Below are positions 8,195 to 15,193 of a stretch of 21,303 bases of DNA, piece after piece. Source of the stretch: JAIBBG01 sp043748015 (lineage in GTDB: Bacteria; Bacteroidota; Bacteroidia; Flavobacteriales_D; Sanyastnellaceae); assembly GCA_043748015.1 (NCBI GenBank), contig JAYTOA010000171.1, forward strand, positions 1 to 21,303, in the 5' to 3' direction. A program made the position numbers and the translations under genes. Each line of letters opens with the position of its first letter. Position 1 is the first letter of the stretch. The notes under the pieces were generated by a model, which worked only from the letters and a program-made list of their open reading frames with translations, was not told the origin of the DNA and did not search any database.

Positions 8195-8292
8195 ATGGAT
8201 ATGACTCGAGGGTGGTGGAGGAGGTTGCAAAATCTTGGATGGATTAATTGAACAACCCTCAGTGATGCAGAATTCAGTTGGTTAATCGTTGT

Positions 8293-8606
8293 AGGTTATT
8301 AGGTTAAGTGATTGTCCGCAATGCTACCGTAATTACACATCAAACTGAATCTGCGACGTGGATGTTCTTTGTTCAACCCCGTTGGGGTTGTAATCCGCGG
8401 GGATATTCTTTCACCACAGGATTTATCCTGTGGTCATGCGCGCCCCCCGGCGTTCGCAACCCCAAAGGGGTTGAATTAATTCTAACGAATAAGACTTAGA
8501 TGTAATAGTGCACCCGCAGCGGCGGACATTGTGGACAATCACATTAAGTTATTGAACGAAAGCACTCCTTTTGTTGCCTGCCATTCGCGCAATAACTCAA
8601 TAACTT
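8293..8606. repeat. Nested intergenic repeat composite between the two secreted-protein genes
   Basis: The gene-free stretch 8133-8661 carries nested inverted repeats. Two octamers (AGGTTATT, AGGTTAAG) at 8293-8308 lead into GTGATTGTCC (8308-8317), whose exact complement GGACAATCAC is at 8533-8542. Inside lies the hairpin cluster of 8374-8473. Just outside, AAGTTATTGA (8546-8555) pairs with TCAATAACTT (8597-8606). The rest of the stretch holds only a candidate promoter at 8187-8194 and a terminator at 8612-8643; no plausible gene is seen. Confidence 0.6.
8374..8473. repeat. REP-like cluster of three hairpins
   Basis: Three perfect small hairpins occur in 100 bases: CAACCCC-GTT-GGGGTTG (8374-8390), ACCACAGGA-TTTA-TCCTGTGGT (8413-8434) and CAACCCC-AAA-GGGGTTG (8457-8473), the first and third sharing the same 7-base stem. 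Such clusters are common between genes in Bacteroidota and resemble the palindromes mobilised by REP-associated (IS200-like) tyrosine transposases. No transposase gene is in the window, so this is a non-autonomous copy. Confidence 0.75.
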
Positions 8607-8611
8607 TAACG

Positions 8612-8643
8612 AAAGAAAAAGGCGACCCTCTCAGATCGCCTTT
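8612..8643 (-). terminator. Intrinsic terminator of the sugar dehydrogenase gene
   Basis: On the minus strand AAAGGCGA (8643-8636) pairs with TCGCCTTT (8625-8618) around a 10-base loop, followed by a T-rich tract (TTTCTTT). It starts about 18 bases after the stop codon at 8662. Confidence 0.8.
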
Positions 8644-8661
8644 GAATTTCAATATCGGATA

Positions 8662-10095
8662 TCAATTCACCTTTACGAAGTTTCTGGTAACAGAACCCAA
8701 CGATGATGTTGCAATTGTCCAATAGTTTCCCAAAGGTAAATCAGTGATGTCGATAGAATCCTTCGATGTACGAATCACAATTTCCTTCACCATTTTACCT
8801 TGGTAGTCGTAGATATTAAGCATTGCACCAACGAGTGATGACGCCACATCCAACGTGATATTGTTGTTTGCAGGATTTGGGTAAAGTTCCATTTTTTGTC
8901 CTACAGTTTTATTCGCTTCACCAATTCCATTGAACGCCATGTTGCGGAACTCCTTGATCTTATTTGGTGTGGTGCCCGGATAGCTCGTTCCGTTCAATGC
9001 CACGTAAACAGCTCCAGTGTACGGATTCACGCAGATGTCACGGAAACGCTGATTGAGCGAAGTGAAGAATTTGTCTTCAGAAGACACCGTCAATCCATCC
9101 GAACTGAGATGCAAAATTGAAACGCGATCGTTGCTGCTGCTCGTTCCATTCAAACCTCCCATCACTCCCATGATAATGGAATTTTCCCATTCTGGAATAG
9201 CAGGATGGCTGTAGTATTCGATTCCATTCACAGCAACACATGGCGACCATTCCATGAGTGGTTCCTTCACATTGTTAGCGTTGCAATAGGTAATCTCCGT
9301 GGCATTGTTACACGCTCCCTGAACTGTTGGCCAACCATAATTTCTGCTAGCCTCAATGATATTGAACTCATCACTATTGCTCTGACCGTGTTCACTCTGA
9401 TAGAGTATTCCGGTCGGTCCATAGCACAGACCTTGCGCATTTCGATGACCAAAACTCCATACATATGATGTTGGATCCGGATTGTCATCTGGAATGGAAC
9501 CGTCGAGATTGATACGCAACATTTTTCCATTCAGCGATGCCATATCTTGCGACAAAGCACCACCTGTTCCAGTATCTCCTGTTGTCATCATGATCTTGTT
9601 ATCCGGAGAAATTACGATACGCGAGCCATCATGAATCTGATTGCCTGGAATGTTATTGATGAGTTGAACTTCATTCACCAGATTTGTTCCATCCCAATCG
9701 TAGGAAACGAGTCTTTCTTTTACAGTGTTTGTTGTCGGATTGTAGCAATAAACAATGTACACTTTTGGTGTTGTGGCAAAGTCCGGATGAAGCGCCATGC
9801 CGAGCATGCCGGGCTCGCCGCTTCCACCGTTTGCAACAGTAGTTCCGATGTTCAGAATGGTCGTGTAATTTCCGGTCAATGGATCAATGCGCAGAACTTG
9901 TCCAGTGCGACATGTTGCCCAGATATAATCATCCGGTCCCCAAAGGATTTCCCAAGGACGTGTAATGCCTGTCACGAGGTCAGTCTCTGTAAGAATTGTA
10001 CTTCCGATTGTCCAAGTTGTTTGGGCTTTAACTGTTACAGGCGATGAGCAGGTGATAAACCATACTGCCAAAAAAAGCATACCGATTCTATTCAT
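8662..10095 (-). CDS. Secreted PQQ-dependent sugar dehydrogenase-like protein with T9SS type A sorting domain
   Basis: The protein (477 residues from the ATG at 10095) belongs to the glucose/sorbosone dehydrogenase beta-propeller family, whose studied members oxidise sugars with pyrroloquinoline quinone outside the cytoplasm. Residues 1-25 are a signal peptide (cleavage likely after VKAQ25). The conserved IHDGSRIVISPDNKI segment places the general-base His at 155, and SFGHRNAQGL gives Arg218, matching His144 and Arg228 of soluble glucose dehydrogenase; SEHGQSNSDEFN and NYGWPTVQG continue the family pattern. Residues about 400-477 (MELYPNPANNNITLDV, then LPLGNYW) form a Por-secretion type A tail, so it is probably exported to the surface or medium. 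A start at 10149 would only add an unusual 18-residue extension before the signal peptide. Substrate is not predictable; no PQQ synthesis genes are in the window. Confidence 0.92.
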   Translation of the reverse strand: MNRIGMLFLAVWFITCSSPVTVKAQTTWTIGSTILTETDLVTGITRPWEILWGPDDYIWATCRTGQVLRIDPLTGNYTTILNIGTTVANGGSGEPGMLGMALHPDFATTPKVYIVYCYNPTTNTVKERLVSYDWDGTNLVNEVQLINNIPGNQIHDGSRIVISPDNKIMMTTGDTGTGGALSQDMASLNGKMLRINLDGSIPDDNPDPTSYVWSFGHRNAQGLCYGPTGILYQSEHGQSNSDEFNIIEASRNYGWPTVQGACNNATEITYCNANNVKEPLMEWSPCVAVNGIEYYSHPAIPEWENSIIMGVMGGLNGTSSSNDRVSILHLSSDGLTVSSEDKFFTSLNQRFRDICVNPYTGAVYVALNGTSYPGTTPNKIKEFRNMAFNGIGEANKTVGQKMELYPNPANNNITLDVASSLVGAMLNIYDYQGKMVKEIVIRTSKDSIDITDLPLGNYWTIATSSLGSVTRNFVKVN

Positions 10096-10113
10096 TAAGT
10101 GTGTTATTTCCCA

Positions 10114-10145
10114 CAAAGAAAAGCACAATAGCCCGCAAATCACAA
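10114..10145 (-). promoter_or_regulatory. Candidate promoter of the sugar dehydrogenase gene
   Basis: On the minus strand TTG (10145-10143), a 21-base spacer and TTTCTTTG (10121-10114) resemble the Bacteroidota -33/-7 pair, with one mismatch in the -7 box. It lies 18 bases before the ATG at 10095 and supports that start over the one at 10149. Confidence 0.4.
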
Positions 10146-10211
10146 GCAATTCTGATCAACGGTGGTAAAGCCAACTTGGGAGCGCGTGATGAAAGCCGAA
10201 GAATGTACTTC

Positions 10212-10231
10212 ATCTGCGCAAATCTGCGTGA
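10212..10231. repeat. Decamer direct repeat between divergent genes
   Basis: Two adjacent decamers, ATCTGCGCAA and ATCTGCGTGA, lie in the 200-base space between the sugar dehydrogenase gene and mazG. The unit resembles short interspersed repeats, but with two copies it may be incidental. Confidence 0.35.
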
Positions 10232-10297
10232 AACTCTTTTCAAAACTTCTCACAACCTTCGCACTCCTTTACCTGCCTCCACTTCTACTTTTACCCC

Positions 10298-11074
10298 ATG
10301 AACACCGTTGAAGAGAAGAAGATCGCCTTTGAAAGATTGCTCACCATCATGGACAGACTGCGTGCTGAATGTCCATGGGATATGAAGCAAACGCATGAAA
10401 GTCTTCGCCATCTTACTATTGAAGAAGTGTACGAATTGGGTGACGCCATTTTAGATGGCAATCTCAACGAAATCAAAATGGAAATCGGCGACATTTTACT
10501 TCACATGGTTTTCTACGCAAAAATTGCCAGCGAAAAAGGCGCATTCGATATCGCTGACTCACTCAATGGCATTTGCGATAAACTCATCTCTCGCCATCCA
10601 CATATTTACGGTGACGTGAAAGTGCAGAACGAAGAAGAAGTGAAATCCAATTGGGAAAAACTCAAATTGAAAGAAGGTAAAAAAAGTGTGCTTGAAGGTG
10701 TGCCGAAATCATTGCCATCCATGGTAAAAGCTCAGCGCATTCAAGACAAAGTGCGTGGTGTTGGATTTGATTGGGAGCACGCGCACCAGGTTTGGGACAA
10801 GGTCAACGAGGAACTGTTGGAATTCAAAACAGAGGCAGACGCCGACAGCGATAAGATGGAAGAGGAATTCGGCGATGTGATTTTTGCTTTGATCAACTAC
10901 GCAAGATTCAAAGGAATCAATCCGGAAGATGCCTTGGAAAAAACAAATCGCAAGTTTATTCGTCGTTTTCAATTTCTCGAAACAGAAAGTGAAAAAGATG
11001 GTAAGAAGATGGGTGAAATGTCTCTAGCCGAAATGGACGTGTATTGGGAGAAAGCGAAGGAAGGAGAAAAATAA
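10298..11074 (+). CDS. mazG: Nucleoside triphosphate pyrophosphohydrolase MazG
   Basis: MazG hydrolyses canonical and damaged nucleoside triphosphates to the monophosphate and pyrophosphate in the cytoplasm. Both tandem all-alpha MazG domains are present. In the first, E42-E43-x2-E46 and E62-x2-D65 form the magnesium-binding set, and in the second E171-E172-x2-E175 and E190-x2-D193 do. ECPWDMKQTHESLRHLTIEE is the classic MazG N-terminal signature. The length of 258 residues is close to the 263 of E. coli MazG. The gene is divergent from the sugar dehydrogenase gene and convergent with the glutathione peroxidase gene, with only 18 bases between the stop codons of the latter pair. It is not near any mazEF pair. 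Confidence 0.96.
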   Translation: MNTVEEKKIAFERLLTIMDRLRAECPWDMKQTHESLRHLTIEEVYELGDAILDGNLNEIKMEIGDILLHMVFYAKIASEKGAFDIADSLNGICDKLISRHPHIYGDVKVQNEEEVKSNWEKLKLKEGKKSVLEGVPKSLPSMVKAQRIQDKVRGVGFDWEHAHQVWDKVNEELLEFKTEADADSDKMEEEFGDVIFALINYARFKGINPEDALEKTNRKFIRRFQFLETESEKDGKKMGEMSLAEMDVYWEKAKEGEK

Positions 11075-11092
11075 TTTGATCCTTTGCGATGA

Positions 11093-11677
11093 CTATTTCA
11101 AAGACATTGCTTTTTCAATTTCACCATTCCCGGGATCCATGGAAGCAGAAAAGGCTTTTAGCCATTTGCCCTCAGGTGAAACCAATACTTTGTGAAAATT
11201 CCACTCAACCTTATCATCATCCACACCATTCAATTCTTTTGACGTAAGCCATGTATAAACGGGATGTTGATCTTTTCCCTTGACGTCTATTTTGGAAGCT
11301 AGTGGAAACGTAACCCCATAATTTTTCCCACAGAATTCTGCAATCTCTGACTCTGTTCCCGACTCCTGACCCAAGAACTGATTGCAAGGAAAACCGATAA
11401 TGACCAACTGGCCATGGTACTTCTTATACAAACTTTCCAGAGCCGTGTATTGAGGCGTGTTTCCGCACTTGCTTGCAACATTCACAATCAATACATACTT
11501 GCCTTTGAATTCAGACATTTTCACCGTTTGACCTATGATGTCTGTATATGTCAAATCGTAAAATGACTTCGGTGTATCTGCAATGTTTACTGCTTTTTGT
11601 TTGGATGATCTATTGCGAAACCCCATGACCACCGCGATAGCGCCCATAATCAAAAGTGAAAAGTAAAAAAATTTCAT
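11093..11677 (-). CDS. Glutathione peroxidase family thiol peroxidase, membrane-anchored or exported
   Basis: The protein reduces hydroperoxides with a catalytic cysteine. The tetrad is visible: Cys71 in NVASKCGNTPQY, Gln104, and Trp159-Asn160 in EWNFHKVLV. Cys116 in EFCGKNYGVTFP matches the resolving Cys of thioredoxin-dependent members, so thioredoxin rather than glutathione is the likely reductant. Residues 4-19 form one hydrophobic segment followed by Arg/Lys-rich RNRSSKQK, indicating an N-terminal anchor or uncleaved signal, without a lipobox Cys, so the enzyme would act in the periplasm. This is about 30 residues longer at the N-terminus than cytoplasmic relatives. A TAACTTCG box at 11694-11701 is a possible promoter. 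Confidence 0.93.
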   Translation of the reverse strand: MKFFYFSLLIMGAIAVVMGFRNRSSKQKAVNIADTPKSFYDLTYTDIIGQTVKMSEFKGKYVLIVNVASKCGNTPQYTALESLYKKYHGQLVIIGFPCNQFLGQESGTESEIAEFCGKNYGVTFPLASKIDVKGKDQHPVYTWLTSKELNGVDDDKVEWNFHKVLVSPEGKWLKAFSASMDPGNGEIEKAMSLK

Positions 11678-11693
11678 GTGTAAATTGTGTGTG

Positions 11694-11701
11694 CGAAGTT
11701 A
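11694..11701 (-). promoter_or_regulatory. Candidate -7 box of the peroxidase gene (TAACTTCG)
   Basis: The minus-strand sequence TAACTTCG matches TAnnTTTG at seven of eight positions, 16 bases before the ATG. No clear -33 element is seen. Confidence 0.3.
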
Positions 11702-11711
11702 TTACGAGTAC

Positions 11712-11748
11712 AACAAGTTAGGCGGTAAAAGGTTCATCGCAACTTGTT
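11712..11748 (-). terminator. Possible hairpin downstream of the P-loop kinase gene
   Basis: AACAAGTT (11712-11719) and AACTTGTT (11741-11748) form an 8-base inverted repeat 12 bases after the kinase stop codon, with further GCG/CGC pairing inside. There is no T-run, so its role as terminator is uncertain. Confidence 0.3.
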
Positions 11749-11760
11749 TCTAAACATAGG

Positions 11761-12165
11761 TCAAAGGACTATTTTGTACTTCGCGCGCATTCTTTCGATC
11801 TGTTCATCAGAAATCTTATGCGCGTTTTTTCCATCATGGCGATGCTCAACAGTCATTACGTGTACAACATATTCAAACTCCTTCGCTAGTTTATAATAAG
11901 GTTCCATCTCCCACTCTATCGTAAATGCATTGTCGATGAATATTTTCTCCATAGCAGACTGCATCGCCTCGCGCGTGCGACTCTCGCAATGTGCATAAGC
12001 TTCATGGTTACGCTTGAAATCGAAAGAATAGTTTCCGTTTTCATCATAAAAAAAATCATCGATGGAAAAAACGGGAGCATTACTTCCTTCAACAAGAAGT
12101 TTTGCCAAGGTCGATTTTCCGCTGCCAGGTAATCCGCGCAATATGATGAGTGATTTTTTTGACAT
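11761..12165 (-). CDS. Small P-loop kinase-like ATPase (N4BP2/polynucleotide kinase-like)
   Basis: This 134-residue cytoplasmic protein has a Walker A motif G11-LPGSGKS-T19 close to the N-terminus, then FSIDDFFYDENGNYSFD, an IDNAFTIEWEMEPYY segment and a C-terminal EQIERMRAKYK helix. That order and wording closely follow the P-loop domain of the NEDD4-binding protein 2-like group (N4BP2L1), a branch of the zeta toxin/polynucleotide kinase-like phosphotransferases. The substrate is unknown. It ends the unit begun by the acyl-CoA thioesterase gene, whose stop is 12 bases upstream, so the two are probably co-transcribed. Length is typical of stand-alone members. Confidence 0.82.
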   Translation of the reverse strand: MSKKSLIILRGLPGSGKSTLAKLLVEGSNAPVFSIDDFFYDENGNYSFDFKRNHEAYAHCESRTREAMQSAMEKIFIDNAFTIEWEMEPYYKLAKEFEYVVHVMTVEHRHDGKNAHKISDEQIERMRAKYKIVL

Positions 12166-12177
12166 CCTTGCTGTTTT

Positions 12178-12645
12178 CTATCCTTTGCGCAAACCCATTT
12201 CTCTGGTGATGTCCTTCCTCAATTCCACCAGACGAAGTGCATACTGCTGTAAACGTTCTTCTTCATCTCCAATAGGAACATACTCCGGCACTTTGCGTGC
12301 TTCTCCACTTTCATCCAGCGCCACAAAAATGATCACGCAATGTGTATTGTGAATGTATTCCGATGCCTCAGGTTTCTTGCTGAAAACATCCACTGCAATA
12401 TGCATGCTCGATGTTCCCGTGTGGATGATTCGCGCTTTGATCTCCACCAGATTTCCAATGTGAATCGGTTTGAGAAACTGAATCCCCCCCACATAAACGG
12501 TCACGGCATAACCGCCACACCAGTTCACAGCACTCGCATATCCGGCCTGATCAATCCACTTCATCACAGCGCCACCATGCACCTTACCACCAAAGTTGAC
12601 GTCGGTGGGTTCAGCGAGAAAACGGAGGGTGAGGGATTTTTCCAT
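12178..12645 (-). CDS. Acyl-CoA thioesterase, hotdog fold
   Basis: The protein hydrolyses acyl-CoA thioesters to the free acid and CoA in the cytoplasm. The hotdog signature VNFGGKVHGGAVMKWIDQAG at residues 16-35 contains His23 and the presumed catalytic Asp32, as in the YciA/BACH-type thioesterases. The IQFLKPIHIGNLVEIKA strand and the SKKPEASEYIHNTHCVIIFVALD core are also typical, and the 155-residue length fits. The acyl-chain preference cannot be read from the sequence. The downstream P-loop kinase gene starts 12 bases after the stop codon, suggesting a two-gene operon. Confidence 0.92.
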   Translation of the reverse strand: MEKSLTLRFLAEPTDVNFGGKVHGGAVMKWIDQAGYASAVNWCGGYAVTVYVGGIQFLKPIHIGNLVEIKARIIHTGTSSMHIAVDVFSKKPEASEYIHNTHCVIIFVALDESGEARKVPEYVPIGDEEERLQQYALRLVELRKDITREMGLRKG

Positions 12646-12649
12646 AACG

Positions 12650-12657
12650 CAAAGATG
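12650..12657 (-). promoter_or_regulatory. Candidate -7 box of the thioesterase-kinase operon (CATCTTTG)
   Basis: CATCTTTG on the minus strand matches TAnnTTTG at seven of eight positions but ends only four bases before the ATG, so transcription from it would give an almost leaderless message. No -33 element is evident. Confidence 0.3.
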
Positions 12658-12701
12658 TACGGAAGAGGTTAGATTCTGGAATTAATTATTAATTCAGAAA
12701 A

Positions 12702-12912
12702 GTTCCTTGTTCCTTGTTCCTAGTCGGCACAAAAATGCTGTCACTCATTCAAATGTTGTTCGCCAGAACGGACGGATTCCGAATAATTCAATGATCACAA
12801 GAGGGTACGTGCGACAAACAGGAATACCAATACGCTTTAAAAAAGACTTGAATTCAATAAGGCGAAATCGCTTCATGTCAATAGTGAATTCTGATGCCAA
12901 CCAGGAACCAGG
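12702..12912. repeat. Heptamer inverted repeat downstream of prfC
   Basis: Three heptamers GTTCCTT, GTTCCTT, GTTCCTA (12702-12722) face two heptamers AACCAGG, AACCAGG (12899-12912), which read CCTGGTT on the other strand. The arms enclose 176 bases. A 17-base palindrome, GAATTAAT-T-ATTAATTC (12679-12695), lies just outside the left arm. Confidence 0.65.
12745..12876 (-). CDS. Possible 43-residue small protein between heptamer arms
   Basis: Inside the spacer of the heptamer inverted repeat there is an open frame from an ATG at 12876 to a TGA at 12745. The product is basic and aromatic (MKRFRLIEFKSFLKRIG at its start, ELFGIRPFWR near the end) with a short hydrophobic stretch, TYPLVIIELF. The frame is also open upstream through the right arm. 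I do not recognise it. It may be a real small protein, a remnant of a longer gene, or chance; the last is quite possible at this length. Confidence 0.22.
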   Translation of the reverse strand: MKRFRLIEFKSFLKRIGIPVCRTYPLVIIELFGIRPFWRTTFE

Positions 12913-12922
12913 AATTTTGGAC

Positions 12923-14515
12923 TTATCCCGCCGTTACTTTAAACTCACTCGTAAAATGAAACTCCAACTCCGGGAAATTCTTCCGTTCCATATCGAGCAT
13001 GAAGGATGATGGCGCGAGAAACACATCATTACCTTCTTTGTCCTTCACCATGTTCTGTCCTTTGATGCGACGGAATTCATCGAGCTTCTCGGGATGGTCA
13101 GTGGTGATCCAGCATGCTTTGTAATAGGACTTCGCTTCGAATTCACACTTCGCACCGTACTCATGTTCGAGGCGGTATTTGATGACTTCGAATTGAAGTT
13201 CACCTACTGTTCCTACAATTTTTCTATTGCCGGGCTCTTGCACAAACATCTGCGCAACGCCTTCTTCTGTCAATTGTCGAATGCCTTTGTCGAGCTGCTT
13301 CGACTTCATCGGATCTTTGTTCACCAGCTCTTTAAATATCTCCGGTGAAAAACTCGGGATGCCTTTGAACTTCATCTCCTCACCTTCCGTCAATGTATCA
13401 CCGATTTTGAAATTACCTGTGTCGTAAAGTCCGATTACATCGCCGGCATAAGCTTCGTCGATGGTGCTTTTCGCAGAAGCAAGAAACGTTACCGGACTTG
13501 GATATTTAAAGTCCTTGTCGAGACGAACGTGGTGGTAAAATTTATTGCGCTCAAAAGATCCGCTACACACGCGAAGAAACGCAATGCGGTCGCGGTGACG
13601 AGGATCTATGTTCGCGTGTATCTTAAAAATAAATCCTGAGAACTTATTCTCTGTCGGCTCAACGAGTCGAACGTTGGTCTCGCGATGTTGTGGAGTTGGC
13701 GCGAGCTCCAGAAACTTGTCGAGCAATTCCTTTACTCCAAAATTGTTCATTGCTGAACCAAAAAACACCGGCGCGAGTTTTCCATCTAAGTATTTTTCAC
13801 GATCAAATGGATCGTAAACATTTTCTATGAGGTGAACATCTTCGCGCAATTGGTCGGCGTATTCACCCGCGAGTTTGTCCAAAATCGGATCTGACAAATC
13901 ACTTATTGAAACAATCTGATCGCTCACTTTTGTCTTGAGTGATTCGAAAAGATTCAAAGTTTTATCGTACAGTTTGTAAACGCCTTTGAAAGAATATCCC
14001 TTCGAAATCGGCCATGACAGCGGCTGAACTTTGATGTTCAGTTTCTCTTCGAGTTCATCCAAGAGATCAAATGGATCCTGTCCTTCGAGGTCCATCTTGT
14101 TGATGAAAACGATCACCGGCGTATCGCGCATGCGACACACTTCCATCAATCTTTTTGTTTGCGCTTCGACACCTTTCGAACTATCGATTACGAGTATGAC
14201 ACTATCCACGGCGGTCAAAGTGCGGTACGTATCTTCAGCAAAATCTTTGTGACCGGGAGTATCGAGCAGGTTTACCTGCATGCCTTTGTATTCAAAAACC
14301 ATCACAGAGGTGGCGACAGAGATTCCGCGCTGACGTTCAATCTCCATGAAATCAGAAGCGGCAGTCTTGGTGATCTTGTTGCTCTTCACCGCGCCTGCAG
14401 TCTGAATGGCGCCGCCAAACAGCAGCAGTTTTTCTGTCAGTGTCGTCTTACCGGCATCCGGGTGAGAGATGATGGCGAATGTTTTACGGCGTGATATTTC
14501 TTCTTTTAATCCCAT
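12923..14515 (-). CDS. prfC: Peptide chain release factor 3
   Basis: RF3 is a ribosome-dependent GTPase that removes release factors 1 and 2 after peptide release. The translational GTPase motifs are intact: G1 HPDAGKTT at residues 18-25, the RGISV switch I segment, G3 DTPGH, G4 NKMD and G5 SWP. Domain 2 begins near residue 290 (FIFKIHANIDPRHRDRIAFLRV), and the RF3-type C-terminal domain (PGNRKIVGTVGELQFEVIKYRL) follows. The length of 530 residues equals that of E. coli RF3 (529). The gene is divergent from the phosphatase gene with 153 bases between; its 3' side abuts the heptamer repeat, the arm lying 11 bases after the stop codon. Confidence 0.97.
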   Translation of the reverse strand: MGLKEEISRRKTFAIISHPDAGKTTLTEKLLLFGGAIQTAGAVKSNKITKTAASDFMEIERQRGISVATSVMVFEYKGMQVNLLDTPGHKDFAEDTYRTLTAVDSVILVIDSSKGVEAQTKRLMEVCRMRDTPVIVFINKMDLEGQDPFDLLDELEEKLNIKVQPLSWPISKGYSFKGVYKLYDKTLNLFESLKTKVSDQIVSISDLSDPILDKLAGEYADQLREDVHLIENVYDPFDREKYLDGKLAPVFFGSAMNNFGVKELLDKFLELAPTPQHRETNVRLVEPTENKFSGFIFKIHANIDPRHRDRIAFLRVCSGSFERNKFYHHVRLDKDFKYPSPVTFLASAKSTIDEAYAGDVIGLYDTGNFKIGDTLTEGEEMKFKGIPSFSPEIFKELVNKDPMKSKQLDKGIRQLTEEGVAQMFVQEPGNRKIVGTVGELQFEVIKYRLEHEYGAKCEFEAKSYYKACWITTDHPEKLDEFRRIKGQNMVKDKEGNDVFLAPSSFMLDMERKNFPELEFHFTSEFKVTAG

Positions 14516-14539
14516 GAAATGCAGTTTCTAAAAAGCGCG

Positions 14540-14547
14540 CGAAGATA
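14540..14547 (-). promoter_or_regulatory. Candidate -7 box of prfC (TATCTTCG)
   Basis: TATCTTCG on the minus strand differs from TAnnTTTG at one position and lies 24 bases before the prfC ATG. A -33 element at the normal distance is not evident. Confidence 0.35.
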
Positions 14548-14668
14548 GTGCACACCAACTGTTTGTGAGCGCATCCGGCACAAAACATCTGCGGGCTTTT
14601 ATCGCCAAAGGCGAATGAAATCGGCACGTTCCGCGTTACCATTTTCAAAAAAAGATTAACTTCACACC

Positions 14669-15136
14669 ATGACAAAAATCCTGATGGTATGTCTCGGAAA
14701 TATCTGTCGCTCTCCAATGGCAGAAGGTATTCTCCGACATAAACTATCCAATGCGAACATTGATGTAGAAATCGATTCTGCGGGAACAGGCAATTATCAC
14801 ATTGGTGAGCATCCGGATCATCGCGCGGTGAAATGTTTAAAACAAAAGGGAATAGATATTTCTTCGCTTCGCGCGCGACAATTCATTTATCAGGACTTTG
14901 TGCAGTTTGATATTATTTACGCAATGGATGCATCGAACTACAACAACATTGTTGCACTCGCGAAAAGTGAAGTCGAAAAACACAAAGTGAAATTGTATCT
15001 CAACGAAGCCTGGCCGGGACAAAACCGCGCTGTTCCCGATCCATGGTTTGGCGATGCAGATGGATTTGAAGAGGTGTTTGAGATGTTGGAAGTGGCGTCG
15101 GAGGCTTGTGCTGCGCGGTTGGTAAGCGCGAATTGA
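14669..15136 (+). CDS. Low-molecular-weight protein tyrosine phosphatase
   Basis: The enzyme removes phosphate from phosphotyrosine in proteins, or acts on small phosphoesters, in the cytoplasm. The P-loop C8-LGNIC-R14-S15 with nucleophile Cys8 and Arg14 is at the N-terminus, and the general acid Asp124 is in the VPDPWFGD motif. The length of 155 residues is normal. No tyrosine kinase or polysaccharide export gene is in the window, so a link to capsule regulation, common for this family, is not supported here. It is followed 90 bases downstream by the HigBA-type pair in the same direction. Confidence 0.95.
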   Translation: MTKILMVCLGNICRSPMAEGILRHKLSNANIDVEIDSAGTGNYHIGEHPDHRAVKCLKQKGIDISSLRARQFIYQDFVQFDIIYAMDASNYNNIVALAKSEVEKHKVKLYLNEAWPGQNRAVPDPWFGDADGFEEVFEMLEVASEACAARLVSAN

Positions 15137-15150
15137 ACACCACTTTTTCA

Positions 15151-15188
15151 ATTATGCCATATTATGCCGGTTTCTATATTTGGAAACC
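15151..15188 (+). promoter_or_regulatory. Possible HigA operator: direct repeats and a palindrome
   Basis: Two direct repeats ATTATGCC (15151-15158 and 15161-15168) are spaced ten bases apart, one helical turn. Next to them GGTTTC (15169-15174) and GAAACC (15183-15188) form a palindrome. Such repeats upstream of type II toxin-antitoxin operons are commonly bound by the antitoxin for autorepression. Here the assignment rests on position only. Confidence 0.4.
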
Positions 15189-15193
15189 ATGCG

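Noticed and set aside
8308..8499. Plus-strand frame of 63 codons across the hairpin cluster
   Set aside because: It is made largely of the REP-like palindromes; no start context or family resemblance.
9547..10047. Plus-strand frame of 166 codons
   Set aside because: It is antisense to the sugar dehydrogenase gene and rich in Cys, His and Asn without any recognisable motif.
10298..11074. Toxin-antitoxin role for mazG
   Set aside because: The gene encodes the two-domain pyrophosphohydrolase and has no mazE or mazF neighbour.
12707..13009. Plus-strand frame of 100 codons downstream of prfC
   Set aside because: It begins inside the GTTCCTT array and runs into the antisense of the prfC 3' end; the product has no family resemblance and a weak start.
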